A stretch of DNA of 64,000 nt. It comes from Eurosta solidaginis (lineage: Eukaryota > Arthropoda > Insecta > Diptera > Tephritidae). The notes beneath the pieces were generated by a model, which made no database searches, was not told the origin of the DNA, and worked only from the letters and a program-made list of their open reading frames with translations. Made by a program: the position numbers and the translations under genes. Every line of letters starts with the position of its first letter. The stretch's first letter is position 1. This document shows positions 33,116-44,239 of the stretch, piece by piece. Where the stretch lies: NCBI RefSeq assembly GCF_040869045.1, contig NC_090322.1, positions 189,347,477 through 189,411,476 of the forward strand. Direction: 5' to 3'.

Positions 33116-35109
33116 ACAAGTAAGGAAGGCTAAATTCGGGTGTAACCGAACATTACATACTCAGCTGAGAACTTTGGAGACAAAATAAGGGAAAATCACT
33201 ATTTAGCAAAATGAACCTAGGGTAACCCTGGAATGTGTTTGTATGACATGTATATCAAACGAAAGGTGTTAAGAATTATTTAAAACGTAGTGGGCCTTAG
33301 TTCTATAGGTAGACGCCTTTTCGAGATATCGCAATAAGTGTGGACCAGGGGTGACTCTAGAATGTGTTTTTACGATATGGGTATCAAATTAAAAGCATTA
33401 ATGACGGTTTTAAAAGCGAGTAGCCCTTAGTTGAATATGTGAAGGCGTTTTCAAGGTATCGACCAAAATGTGGACCAGGGTGACCCAGAAAATCATCTGT
33501 CGGGTACAGCTAATTTATTTATATATGTAATACTACGACGGCCGCCGTGGTGTGATGGTAGCGTGCTCCGCCTATCACACCGTATGCCCTGGGTTCGCAC
33601 CCCGGGCAAACCAACATCAAAATTTTAGAAATAAGGGTTTTCAATTAGAAGACAATTTTTCTAAGTGGGGTCGCCCCTCGGCAGTGTTTGGCAAACGCTC
33701 CGGGTGTATTTCTGCCATGAAAAGCACTCAGTGAAAACTCATCTGCCTTGCAGATGCCGTTCGGAGTCGGCATAAAACATGTAGGTCCCGTCCGGCCAAT
33801 TTGTAGAGAAAATCAAGAGGAGCTCGACGCAAATTGGAAGAAAAGCTCGGCCTTACATCTCTTCGGAGGTTATCTCACCTTACATTTATTTTTTTTTTAA
33901 TATTACGAACAGTATTCCTGGCAAGATTCCAAGGGCTTTTGATTTCGCCCTGCAGAACTTTTTCATTTTCTTCTACTTAATATTTTACAAAGTTTTTTTC
34001 TAAAGTTATATTTTTCGTCATAAACCAATCCAATTATGTTTCATCTCTTTTTTCGTATTTGGTATAGAATTATGGCATTTTTTTCATTTTTCGTAATTTT
34101 CGATATCGGCCATTTTTTATACCAATACAAAGTGAGTTCAGATAAGTACGTGAACTGAGTTTAATAAAGATATATCGATTTTTGCTCAATTTATCGTGTT
34201 AACGGCCGAGCGGAAGGACAGACGGTGAACTGTGTATAAAAACTGGGCGTAGCTTCAAACCGATTTCGCCCTTTTTCACAGAAAACAGTTATCGTCCTTG
34301 AGTCTAAGCCCTACCAAATTTCATAAGGATTGGTAAATTTTTGTTCGGCTTATGGCATTAAAAGTATTCTAGACAAATTAAACGAAAAAGGGCGGAGCCA
34401 CGTCCATTTTGAAATTTTCTTTTATTTTTGTATTTTGTTGCACCATATCATTACTGGAGTCGAATGTTGACATAATTTACTTATATACTGTAAAGGTATT
34501 CAATTTTTTGTTAAAATTTTACTTAAAAAAAATTTTTTTTTATAAGTGGGAGTGGTCGTTCTCCGATTTTGCTAATTTTTATAAGCATACATAACGTTCC
34601 TGCCAAATTTCATCATGATATCTTAAACGACTGCCAAATTATAGCTTGCAAAACTTTTAAATTACCTTCTTTTAAAAGTGGGCGGTGCCACGCCCATTGT
34701 CCAAAATTTTACTAATTTTCTATTCTGCGTCATAAGTTCAACGCACCTACCGAGTTTCATCGCTTTATCCGTCTTTGGTTAAGAATTATCGCACTTTTTC
34801 GGTTTTTCGAAATTTTCGATATCGAAAAAGCGGGCGTGGTTATAGTCCGATATCGTTCATTTTAAATAAAGATCTGAGATGAGTGCCCAGGAACCTACAT
34901 ACCAAAATTCATCAAGATACCTCAAAATGTACTCAAGTTATCGTGTTAACGGATGGACGGACGGACATGGCTGAATCAAATTTTTTTTCTAAACTGATGA
35001 TTTTGATATATGGAAGTCTATATCTATCTCGATTCCTTTACACCTGTATAACCAACCGTTATCCAATCAAAGTTAATATACTCTGTGAGCTCTGCTCAAC
35101 TCAGTATAA
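33116..35109 (+). mobile_element. Family A element, full-length copy A1 with nested SINE
   Basis: It starts ACAAGTAAGGAAGGCTAAATTCGGGTGTAACCGAA, where TTCGG/CCGAA can form a hairpin, then CATACTCAGCTGAG. It carries two 130-bp-type repeats (starts near 33232 and 33361), a nested SINE, the TTTTCGATAT and CGGAAGGACAGACGG blocks, a GGACGGACGGACATGG microsatellite, and ends GCTCTGCTCAACTCAGTATAAAAA. Near its 3' end it carries CACCTGTATAACCAACCG, the family B version, so it looks chimeric. It encodes nothing. It resembles DINE-1/mini-me type Helentron derivatives; that is inference. Confidence 0.7.
33539..33897 (+). mobile_element. tRNA-derived SINE nested in family A copy A1
   Basis: The A box lies in TGGTGTGATGGTAGCGTG and the B box in GGGTTCGCACCCC. 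Downstream landmarks are GGGGTCGCCCCTCGGCAGTG, AGATGCCGTTCGGAGTCGGC and a T/A-rich tail. TAATACTACGA at 33528-33538 and TAATATTACGA at 33898-33908 flank it as an 11-bp duplication with one mismatch. The other family A copies at 40.6 and 58.9 kb lack it here, which supports insertion after family A spread. Confidence 0.9.
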
Positions 35110-36080
35110 AAATATACCATCAGTTTTTTTGATTGCCAAAATAATTTGGATGGTATTTATTTAATTTTTTTTTATTGCACTCTTTCAAAAGTTATTCTGC
35201 AAAACACGTTAGTAACTAAGCTTTAAAATTTAAAGCATCTGCACAACTTTTGTTCTATTTATACATACTAACGTTTGTTTTTGTTTTATTTCCGAAATGA
35301 GATTTCTGCAAATTGTATTCAAAGCTGTCGTTGGTATTATTGTCGCTTGATAGTGACAATGACTTTTTCAATCTGTTTGAATGCTTTGGGCAAAAACAAA
35401 TTTAATTTAATCTTAGCATTCTTCAATATATGTACATACATATGCATATTCTTTATGTGTATGTATGTATGTATATGTTTGTTTTTATTTAGCAATTCAT
35501 TTATTTATGCGTTCTGAACTACGTACAAGGGACCAAAGTTAGCCAGTTAACACCTCATTCCCTCTTTCCCTCCATCTCTCTCGCACTCCATCAATTTAAT
35601 TTTCCTTATCTTACTCTTTTCCGATCCGCCTAAGTTTCATGCATTTACAAACTTGTACAAATGTTATAGGTATAGAATGCAATTATTCGCCTTGGGTTGG
35701 TTTTAAAAATGGAATAAATTTCAAACAGATTTTACGGTGTAAAGTGGAAGTGAGCTTCAGAGAGGATATTTAATTAAAAAATCTCATCTCATCTCTGAAT
35801 GAATCGCTTTGATATGCAAACTTATTTTGTCCGTCTATTATTACGGTATTCTGTGGTGATTTTGCTTTGATTTACATATAAGTATGTACTGTAAGTACAA
35901 GTTGAGGTGAAAGTCCGAATACCATGTTTTCTTCGAAGTTCGCAGAAGGATTTGTCGGATTTCGTTTCCAGTTGGTAAGTTAACATTACTTAAAATGTTT
36001 TGACACTCAACATAAAAAAATTTTGAAAAATTGCAATCTAAAAGGAGGGTTTTTTTGATTAGTAGACATCTACGTTAACG
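35110..36080. other. No recognised feature
   Basis: AT-rich, with TATG repeats near 35440-35475. Open frame 35275-35517 is low complexity. Confidence 0.4.
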
Positions 36081-36084
36081 GAAT

Positions 36085-36167
36085 GGTTGTTATCAAGTAG
36101 TTATCGATATCAAGTTGCAAAATTATTTGTTATCGAATAGCTATAGAAAAAGTTGTAGATCATTTAC
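36085..36167 (+). repeat. TTATCGAT array, left of the piggyBac insertion
   Basis: GTTGTTATCAAGTAG, TTATCGATATCAAG and TTATCGAATAGC units continue after the transposon at 38011. Confidence 0.6.
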
Positions 36168-36171
36168 TTAA

Positions 36172-38009
36172 CCCTTTCGAACTTGTTGGTACACCGTATG
36201 TACCACTAAATGTGTATATTGGACTAAATCCTCAAAATCACACTCAAACTGAATAAAAAATGTACCAAAGCAGGCTTTTTAGTTTGTCTAAAAGTACATA
36301 TAAAAACGAAATCATTTTCTTCTGTGCAGTACGCTCAGTTTTGAGTTAAATAGTGAAAGGTTCGGACACGTTTTTGGTTTTTGAATAATAATCTTAAAAA
36401 AAAAGTTGTAACTGCCAAACAAATTATTTTTATGGAAGACATTTATTTTATTTATAAGCTTTTGTATATTTAGTGAAACATATATATCGATTTGCTTGAG
36501 TTTGTGGGTTCACACAGAGAAGAATCTGGTTCCCCTTCATCGTCCAATAGTGAGTTATCAGATTTTGAAGGCATTATAGCGCCGAACGAATTTGTGGGAT
36601 CCAATTTAGCACAAAACGATAATGAGAATTACATCTCCTCAGACTTTAGGTTATGGTCTTCTCTTTGAGAAAATTCCATACCTATACATATTATAAGTGA
36701 TTACCGTGGACGTATATTCCTCTCAATTCTTTGCCCTATCAAAATTTTTCAAAAGATGTTTCCTCGAAGCCTGTGCATGTATATCGCACAATGTACAAAT
36801 GACCCCATTTCTGAGTTTCAAACAGCAAAAAAAAGATCAAATATAGTAAAGACTAATACAAATTATGCTGGGCTCTATGTTCGTTATGTCTTATAACAAG
36901 CTTCAAACTTTAAAATATTATTGGTCAAAACATCCTTCAATAAGTAATGCTATTATCAATACTTCAATATCTCGTGACCGCTATGCATTTTTGGCATCAA
37001 AATTATATTTTGCATTTTCTCAGAAACCAGCTGATTGCAGTAAAACTTATTTCATCGACGATGTTGTGGAGTATTTGAAAAGTACATTTCAAAAATACCG
37101 GCAGGATAAGGTTAGGCAGAGAAGAGATGAATCAATGGCAAAGTTTAAAGGAAGATCATCCTTAAAACAATATATGTCACTCAAATCAGTAAAACGTGGA
37201 ATAAATATGTGGCTGCGATGTGACTCGGAGACGGGATACATATATGATTTCAATATATACCACGGAAGAGAACAAAATCAATACGACGGAACTTTAGGCG
37301 AACGTGTGGTTAAAGCTTTAGTTAGTACAATTAAAGAAAAATAGAAAAAATTTACCACCAACATACGAAAAACTGGAAAGAAATGAGTCCTCGTTCAGGT
37401 TTAGCACATCTGGACATTAATATCAGGTATTAAAGGTATTAAAACTGCAGCCGTACGCGGATTCCAATCACCAAGCCATTTATCTCAACGAAAAAAGGGA
37501 GCTGGGCAACGTATCCTAGCATTTACCAATTCCTATTGAGACGCAAAGTGTGCGCAGGGCAAAACACAAACCAGAACAAAACAAATTTCACAGCAATGTG
37601 ATATATCACTTTGCAAGATGTGCTTTGCAAAATATCATACCCAAAAATAAATTAGATTCCTACAAAATTTTCGAAATTTAAGAATTGTGTGTTTACTTTT
37701 TAACATTGGAATCTTGGAAGTAATATACTTTTTTGTAAATTTTTATTTTTTCCAATAAATGATTATCCATCAATATGAAAATTTGTTATTAATATTTGTA
37801 CGTTGAGAACTGCTGGTATAAATGTTGGACCACACAATAGCACTGGTGGTACAATGTTGTACCAGTGCCACCCCCCCCAGCCCCCCCCCCCCCCCCACAC
37901 ATAAAAATTTGAAATTTTTGAATGCAAATAATCTAATTATCTGTATCTTAATTACTTGAAACTAATTAAATTATATTTTCTTAACAGGCTGAATGCCGGT
38001 TCGAAAGGG
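36172..38009 (+). mobile_element. piggyBac-like DNA transposon (1838 bp) with TTAA duplication
   Basis: TTAA at 36168-36171 and 38010-38013 brackets ends CCCTTTCGAAC and GTTCGAAAGGG, an 11-bp perfect terminal inverted repeat. Subterminal hairpins are present: GGTACA/TGTACC near 36190-36210 and TGGTACAATGTTGTACCA near 37850. A run of about 25 C with few interruptions lies at 37872-37900. The interior encodes a broken DDE_Tnp_1_7 transposase. The surrounding TTATCGAT array continues on both sides, so the insertion is precise. Confidence 0.92.
36519..37650 (+). pseudogene. piggyBac-like transposase, internally deleted
   Basis: An acidic N-terminal stretch in frame 3 (EESGSPSSSNSELSDFEG, 36519-36668) ends at a stop. 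Frame 1 then gives 159 residues (36865-37344): YWSKHPSISNAIINTSISRD and RYAFLASKLYF are the conserved DDE_Tnp_1_7 core, and RRDESMAKFKGRSSLKQYM holds the first catalytic Asp near residue 88. A stop at 37342-37344 follows. The region with the second and third catalytic Asp is deleted. AAVRGFQSPSHLSQRKKG (about 37448) and a C-terminal cysteine-rich tail, frame 1 from 37540 (KCAQGKT...CDISLCKMCFAKYH, ending TAA 37650), remain. It cannot be active but keeps domain order. Confidence 0.88.
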
Positions 38010-38010
38010 T

Positions 38011-38350
38011 TAAAAGTTATCGATACGTTATCGTATCAGTTTATTATCGACGTGTTACCGACTTTTTCAAAAAGTTGTCAATATTTTATCGAAAACATCA
38101 ATAACTTGTTAGTAAAAAGCTATCGATTTTATATCAAATACCTATCGATTTATTTAGGTATTACCAATTTTTTTTCGGCTTATTATCAGTTTGTTAACGC
38201 CGACTTATCTGTTTGTTATGAAACAGGCACCGATTAGACTTCAATATTAAATCGATGACACATCTGTAACCCGTAGATAAAAAGTCGATCAGAAACAAAT
38301 CAGAGGCCGATGACTATCATAATATATATCGATAAAAAACCGCAACTAAA
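38011..38350. repeat. TTATCGAT array, right of the piggyBac insertion
   Basis: GTTATCGATACG, TTATCGACGTG and similar units run to about 38220. The centre GAAACAGGCACCGATTAGAC plus CTTCAATATTAAATCGATG and ACACATCTGTAA follow, then reversed units. The centre matches that at 27.3 kb. Confidence 0.6.
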
Positions 38351-39190
38351 ACAATACCTAGTCGGTATCAGCTGTTAAAACACCTCCTTTTCATAAGCCT
38401 TCATAGGCAAATTCAATTTATATCACTTTCATACTTCTCTCTCGAAGCATTGTGTTCTCTGAGTTTACTGTGTGATGACCTCGGGAGAATGCGGTGTCAA
38501 CAAAGCAGAAGTAGATTTTTTTTTTGGAAGATCGTGTGTTTTTTCAGGTTCAGCGTGGTTTACGACTGTGACTTCTTAGCCGCAGCGATTTTTTGCACGC
38601 CACTGACTTTCGACAGTGAGAGAAGAGCAATATTATTCAAGTAGCAGTTCACAATAACGCTTTCTTTGCATCACTAGAGCCTGTTTACCACTACTTAATG
38701 TCAGCTCAAATCACAGATATCAAATCTTTATCGTTGGTACAACCACAACAACAGCACAAGTCACAGTTCCACTATTTCCTATTGATTGCAGCTCAATTTT
38801 ACTATAACGAAAGCCGTGACCGGTCCGTATTCGTAGGCGTAATTGCGAAGGTGCAGATGCTGTCACAGGTATTATTCCTTGCAGTTTTTTAAAGCTGTCG
38901 CAGCGATTTACTGTAATCTTTACTGCAAAGTCAAAGCATACTACATCTGCAAAAGCGCTTTCGGGATAACCTGTGGACTATCACCGTACATAATTCATGG
39001 CATGTACAACACAGACATACCACCGATACAAACGTACGGAGCAGTTGTGCCATGAAAGGCGCTAGAAAAAAGAGCAATGAAAAAAAGGATGGAAAGGTAA
39101 AAGGGGTAAACTCCCTGAAAAGTGTTAAATGTCATTTTAGTTTACTCTATCACTAAGAGAATCCAATATAAGGACCGATTAGACCGGTAG
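38351..39190. other. No recognised gene
   Basis: Overlapping plus-strand open frames between 38450 and 39055 have somewhat higher GC but no motif I can identify. Confidence 0.35.
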
Positions 39191-39199
39191 AATAAAGAA

Positions 39200-39770
39200 A
39201 TTGGGACTGGACTGTATTCAAAACATTTACAGGTAAATAAGTCGCATCGACTTTCTGACTCATGCAGTGTTTTCAAGGCTGAGGTCTATGGGGAGAGCAG
39301 TCACACAGGGTCTCAGACACCAATGTAAGGATCTTTGTCGATAGTCAGGCTACCTAAAAGGCATTGGAATTCATTAAGTTTAACATCGTGTGGAGGTATC
39401 AGTTACCCGTGGCTTCTTTATATCTCCATTTGCTTGTCCCTCAGCATCGCGATATTGAAGGGAATGAATTTTCGTATGAGATGGAAAGGTTCCGAAATAG
39501 AAAGAAGGCGAGCGTCTCCGTACAACTACCGCTGGGTTAACTCCTGCTACCTCTGCAGAAGCTTCAAGGATGAGGAGACAAAATAGTATACTCATTACTT
39601 TCTCTGCCGATGTCCAAGACTACAGACAATACGACTCAACGATACGACATCTGAACACACGGTTTTCGACAGTCAGGCAAAGGTTTTTCATTTATCATCT
39701 GTTTGGAATGTTCCGCCACCTGGAAGTAAGAGAATTTCTCATCCCTCGCTACCTAATCTTAAATATGACC
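39200..39770 (+). pseudogene. RNase H and C-terminal region of a decayed non-LTR retrotransposon
   Basis: LSDSCSVFKAEVYGE (frame 2, near 39251) is the RNase H core around the catalytic Glu. In frame 1 NVRIFVDSQAT at 39322 holds the second acidic box VDS, followed by a stop. YQLPVASLYLHLLVPQHRDI and EGNE (about 39400-39460) is the histidine-containing final motif. EETKYTHYFLCRCPRLQTIR (skipping a stop, about 39570-39630) matches the CE.E.HFLC.CP..Q zinc knuckle. The order and motifs fit R1/Jockey-like elements of flies. The RT part is absent. Confidence 0.65.
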
Positions 39771-40606
39771 ACGAGTAATCGGTTCTTCAAAATGACTACT
39801 TTTTTCTAATTTCTAAGATCTTGACATCACTACTATTTACTAAGATAGGTTTGGTCACTACAAATAGTTGCTTTACCATTTGCATATCTGCGTTTATTTA
39901 ATATTTTAATTCTACTCAGTTTTGTCATTTATATAATTTTTTTATTTTTTTTTTTTTTTTTTTTTTGCTTTTTAGTTTAGGAAGTGTTTATTTTTAGGGT
40001 TATTGTTAACATTTCTTTGTAACAGACAACTTTATGTAGGCAAGCAGACAAACTAACTGTCAATTAAACGAACCGACACCCATACAAATAGCACGAATGC
40101 GGCAATTTGACTACGGCCGTTCTCTCACTCAACTACGGACTTTTATTTTAATTGAGATAAAATTTTTTACTTTATTATAATTTGCACTTTTAGTTCGTAG
40201 CTGTCCTTATTGTATGTATTCAAAGGCGCGAGAGTTTCATGAGTGGTTCAAGCCCTTCCCCTCCGCATAAATTAATTGAGGAGTCCAAACATACAGGCGA
40301 GCCGCTAGGGGGAGAAAATTTTGCATGAAAGTAGATTTCCTTTTATTGCTTAGCTGTGCGTGGCACACAAGCATTATTCAGCTAACGGTTGTATGTAATG
40401 GTCTAAATGGAAGGATATACAAAAATTATAGATTAAAATTATCAGCATTTGAAAATCCATACTAAAACTTGAGTGAAATTGTTTATATATTTATTGCATT
40501 TAGCAAATTTGGTCATGGGTTTATGTATCTAACAAAGACGAATATTCACATAGAGCAAAATCGGACCATAACTAATCCTCATCTTAATTCAGAGTTCGCA
40601 AATAAA
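39771..40606. other. No recognised feature
   Basis: AT-rich, with a T run of more than 20 near 39940-39966. Nothing assigned. Confidence 0.4.
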
Positions 40607-40720
40607 ACAAGTAAGGAAGGCTAAGTTAGGGTGTAACCGAACATTACATACTCAGCTGAGCTTTGAAGACAAAATAAGGGAAAACCACCATGTAGGAAAA
40701 GGAACCTAGGGTAACCCTGG

Positions 40721-41630
40721 AATGTGTTTGTATGACATGGTTATCAAATGGAAGGCATGAAAGAGTATTTTAGAAGGGAGTGGGCCTTAGTTCTATAGGT
40801 GGACGCCTTTTCGAGATACCGCCATAAAGGTGGACCAGGGGTGACTCTAAAATATGTTTGTACGAAATGGGTATCAAATGGAAGGTGTTAATGAGTATTT
40901 TAAAAGGGAGTGGGCCTTAGTTCTATAGGTGGACGCCTTTTCGAGATATCACCATAAAGATGGACCAGAGTTAACTCGAGAATGTGTTTGTACGATATGG
41001 GAACCAAATGGAAGGTGGTAATGAGTATTTTAAAAGGGACTGGGCCTTAGTTCCATAGGTGGACGCCTTTCCGAGATATCGCCATAAATGTGGATCTGGG
41101 ATGACTCTAGAATGTGTTTGTACGATATGGGTACCAAATGAAAGGTGTTAATGAGTATTTTAAAAGGGAGTGGGCCTTAGTTCTATAGGTGGACGCCTTT
41201 TCGAGATATCACCATAAAGGTGGACCAGGGTTAACTCTAGAATGTGTTTGTACGATATGGGAATCAAATGGAAGGTGTTAATGAGCATTTTAAAAGGGAC
41301 TGGGCCTTAGTTCTATAGGTGGACGCCTTTTCGAGATATCGCCATAAAGGTGGACCTGGGATGACTCTAGAATATGCTTGTACGATATGGGAATCAAACG
41401 GAAGGTGTTAATGAGCATTTTAAAAGGGACTGGGCCTTAGTTCTATAGGTGGACGCCTTTTCGAGATGTCGCCATAAAGGTGGACCAGGCGTAACTCTAT
41501 AATGTGTTTGTACGATATGGGTATCAAATTAAAGGTATTAATGAGGGTTTTAAAGTGAGTGGCCCTTAGCTGTATATGTGAGGGCGTTTTCGAGATATCG
41601 ACCAAAATATGGACCAGGGTGACCCTAATT
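40721..41630 (+). repeat. 130-bp tandem repeat, seven units
   Basis: Units begin AAT(G/A)TG(T/C)TTGTA at 40721, 40851, 40981, 41111, 41241, 41371 and 41501, exactly 130 bases apart. Each contains ATATGGGTATCAAATGGAAGG, GGGCCTTAGTTCTATAGGTGG and CCTTTTCGAGATATC. Copy A1 has two units and A3 three. The minus-strand frames at 41420-41930 are chance. Confidence 0.92.
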
Positions 41631-42089
41631 TATTTATGTATGTAACACAACGAACAGTATTCCTGCCAAGATTCCAAGGGCTTTTGATTTCGCCCTGTCG
41701 AACGTTTTCATTTTCTTACTTTTTATACCAATATAAAGTGAGTTCAGATAAGTACGTGAACTGAGTTTAGTAAAGATATATCGACTTTTGCTCAGGTTAT
41801 CGTGATAACGGCCGAGCGGAAGGACAAACGGTCGATTGTAAATAAAAACTGGGCGTGGCTTCAACCGTTTTCGCCCATTTTCACCGAAAACAGTTATCGT
41901 CATAGAATCTATGCCGCTACCAAATTTCACAGGGATTGGTAAATTTTTGTTCGACTTATGGCATTAAAAGTATTCTAGACAAAATAAATGAAAAATGGCG
42001 GAGCCACGCCCATTTTGAAATTTTCTTTTATTTTTGTATTTTGTTGCAACATGTCATTACTGGAGTTGAATGTTGACATAATTTACTTA

Positions 42090-43257
42090 TCTTAATATAT
42101 AAAAAACACGTGTCACTGTGTTTGAGGTCAACGGACTCCTAAACTAATAAACCGATTTTGGATTTGTTTTACACACCGTATGTAGTTTGATCTAACTTGA
42201 AATATAGGATAGGTTATATCTCAGTTTATAGTCGCAATATTATTTTATTGCAAATTTTTTTATTATTTTATACGTAATAATAAAATGTTACGTATACGCA
42301 GCGGCACTTACATTTTCAGGTGGTGCGGATATACTTCAGTGTAAATGGTTGGTGTTTAATTAAACAACGTGCTTATCAATAAAAAACATTATAGCGAATG
42401 ATATCAAGTATAGCACATCGCCAGGGCCGGCCCGGGGTTTCTGAGGGGGCCGCGATTTGAGGTACTAAGACATTTTTTTTAATTCAGGAGAGTCTTTAGT
42501 TGTTCCATGTGCAATTTTTAAGCCGAATTTCAAAAGCAACGAAAATATGTATTTCGTTTTAATATTAATGTGAAGTGTGAAAAATAAAAATCTATATATA
42601 TAAAAAGGCTAAAATGTGTGTTAGTTGGTCGCCGGTTATTGAAGAGATGCGTCGGTCGATTTTGTTCAAGCATTCATACAAGTTGCGTAAACCTCACGCG
42701 GTGGTTACTACATAGGTTTGGTTGCGATCGACGTACAGGGTCTCGAGACATAGGCCGAAACGTGGACCCGAATACCTCTAGAATGTGTTTATAGAATATG
42801 GATATCAAATGAAAGCTGTTGATGAGTGCTTTAGTACAGAGTAATATATTATCCAGATACGGACTGGACTGGGATTAGGACTAGGACTGAGACTGAGACT
42901 CGGAGTGGGACTAGGACTGAGACTGAGACTCGGAGTGGGACTGCGGCTGAGACTCGTAGTGGGACTGGGACTGGGACTGGAATAAAAGACATACCACCCT
43001 CTTGGATAGGCAATAAGGGATGCAGAAGAATGAGAAGAAATTGAGAAAGATAAAAGAGAGAAGGAGGAGGAGATTGAGAAAGAGATAGAATGAGACGAAG
43101 ATGGAAATACATGAAGCGAAAAAGACGGAGGGAGGAGTGAATAAAAGGATTAGGAAAAAGTGAAGAGGGGGGGAGGGCAGAGTCAGACGGAAAAATTATT
43201 AAAATGTATGCAGATAGGCCAAATTTAGGACAGGACAACGTCTGCCGGGTCTTCTAG
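42090..43257 (+). mobile_element. Helitron nested in family A copy A2
   Basis: Starts TCTTAATATATAAAAAACACG after A42089 and ends GGGTCTTCTAG before T43258. The paralogous unfilled sites at about 34.48 and 60.94 kb read ACTTATATACTG, so removal of 42090-43257 restores the host with an A/T junction. No protein is encoded, so it is non-autonomous. The interior has a second Helitron-like head TCTATATATATAAAAAGG at 42591 (after A), a GGGACT hexamer array and a purine-rich tract. The minus-strand 129-codon frame at 42849-43238 is this repeat translated. Confidence 0.85.
42860..42990 (+). repeat. GGGACT hexamer array of the Helitron
   Basis: GGACTAGGACTGAGACTGAGAC-type repeats with six-base period. 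The same array occurs at 4.2, 56.4 (reverse) and 60.4 kb. Confidence 0.8.
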
Positions 43258-43977
43258 TATCTGTAAGGATATTAAATTTTTTGTTAAAATTTGACTTTAA
43301 AATTTTTTTTTTTCAAAAGTGGGCGTATTTGTCATCCGATGTTGCTAATTTTTATTTAGCACACATATAATAATAGCAGTAACGTGCTTGCCAAATTTCA
43401 TTATGATATCTTCAACGACTGCCAAATTACAGCTTGCTAAACTTTTAAATTAACTTCTTTTAAAAGTAGGCGGTGCCACACCCATTGTACGAAATTTTAC
43501 TAATTTTCTTTTCTGCGTCATAAGGTCTACCCAACCACCAAGTTTCATCGCTTTATCCGTCTTTAGTAATGAATTATCGCACTTTTTCTGTTTTTCGAAA
43601 TATTCGATATCGAAAAAGAGGGCGTGGTTATAGTCCGATTTCGTTCATTTTAAACAGCGATGTGAGATAAGCGCCCAGGAACCTACGTGGCAAATTTCCT
43701 CAAGATGCCTCAAAATTTTCCCAAGTTATCGTGTTTAAGGACAGACAGACGGACGGACGGACATGGCTAAATGAATTTCGTTTTTCGCCCAGCTCATTTT
43801 GATATATCGAATTCTATATCTATCTCGATTAGTTTATGCCGTTACGGGGTGCCGTTATGCGAACAAAATTAATATACTATGTGAGCTCTGCTCAGCTGAG
43901 TATAAAAATTCGGTATATTTATTTCTGTTCTATTATTGATATAAGAATAAAATAATATAATTAAAAAAAAAAAATTT

Positions 43978-44188
43978 TAGTTAAACGGTTTTATTGAAAA
44001 CAATACTTACATTAAGTAGTAATAATACTAAAAGATAGAAAATAATTATGTAGGTCTTAGGTACTAGTCATAACAGTCCTCATCAATCTAGGGCGTTGAT
44101 CAGAAAAATAAATAAAAGCGTTGGGCGCGTAAAATTTCTGAAAACGTAAAGCGTAGCATAGCCTAATTAAGGTTCAGTTGATCGGACT
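43978..44188 (-). repeat. Non-LTR 3' end (copy C3)
   Basis: Minus-strand reading gives CAACTGAACCTTAATTAGG, then CAACGCTTTTATTTATTT, GATCAACGCCCTAGATTG and AATAAAACCGTTTAAC. It forms an inverted pair with the copy at 44.24 kb. Confidence 0.65.
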
Positions 44189-44239
44189 TATGCATATATG
44201 AAAATATCATTTATAAAGAGTAAGCGGTTGATTATCAAA

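Larger units (their letters stand above)
40607..43907 (+). mobile_element. Family A element, copy A2, with expanded repeat and nested Helitron
   Basis: Start ACAAGTAAGGAAGGCTAAG and CATACTCAGCTGAG; end CTGCTCAGCTGAGTATAAAAA. It contains seven 130-bp repeats (40721-41630), a Helitron at 42090-43257, and the TTTTCGATAT and GACGGACGGACGGACATGG blocks. Without the Helitron it would be about 2.1 kb. No coding capacity. Confidence 0.75.

Noticed and set aside
33539..33610. Possible functional tRNA gene
   Set aside because: A and B boxes are present, but the body continues into a 359-bp SINE with a target duplication, and the anticodon arm is not convincing.
40721..41630. CRISPR-like or satellite array
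   Set aside because: Units are 130 bases, contiguous, without spacers, and lie inside a dispersed transposon.
42849..43238. 129-codon Val/Pro/Ser-rich minus-strand frame
   Set aside because: Reverse reading of the same Helitron hexamer and purine tract.
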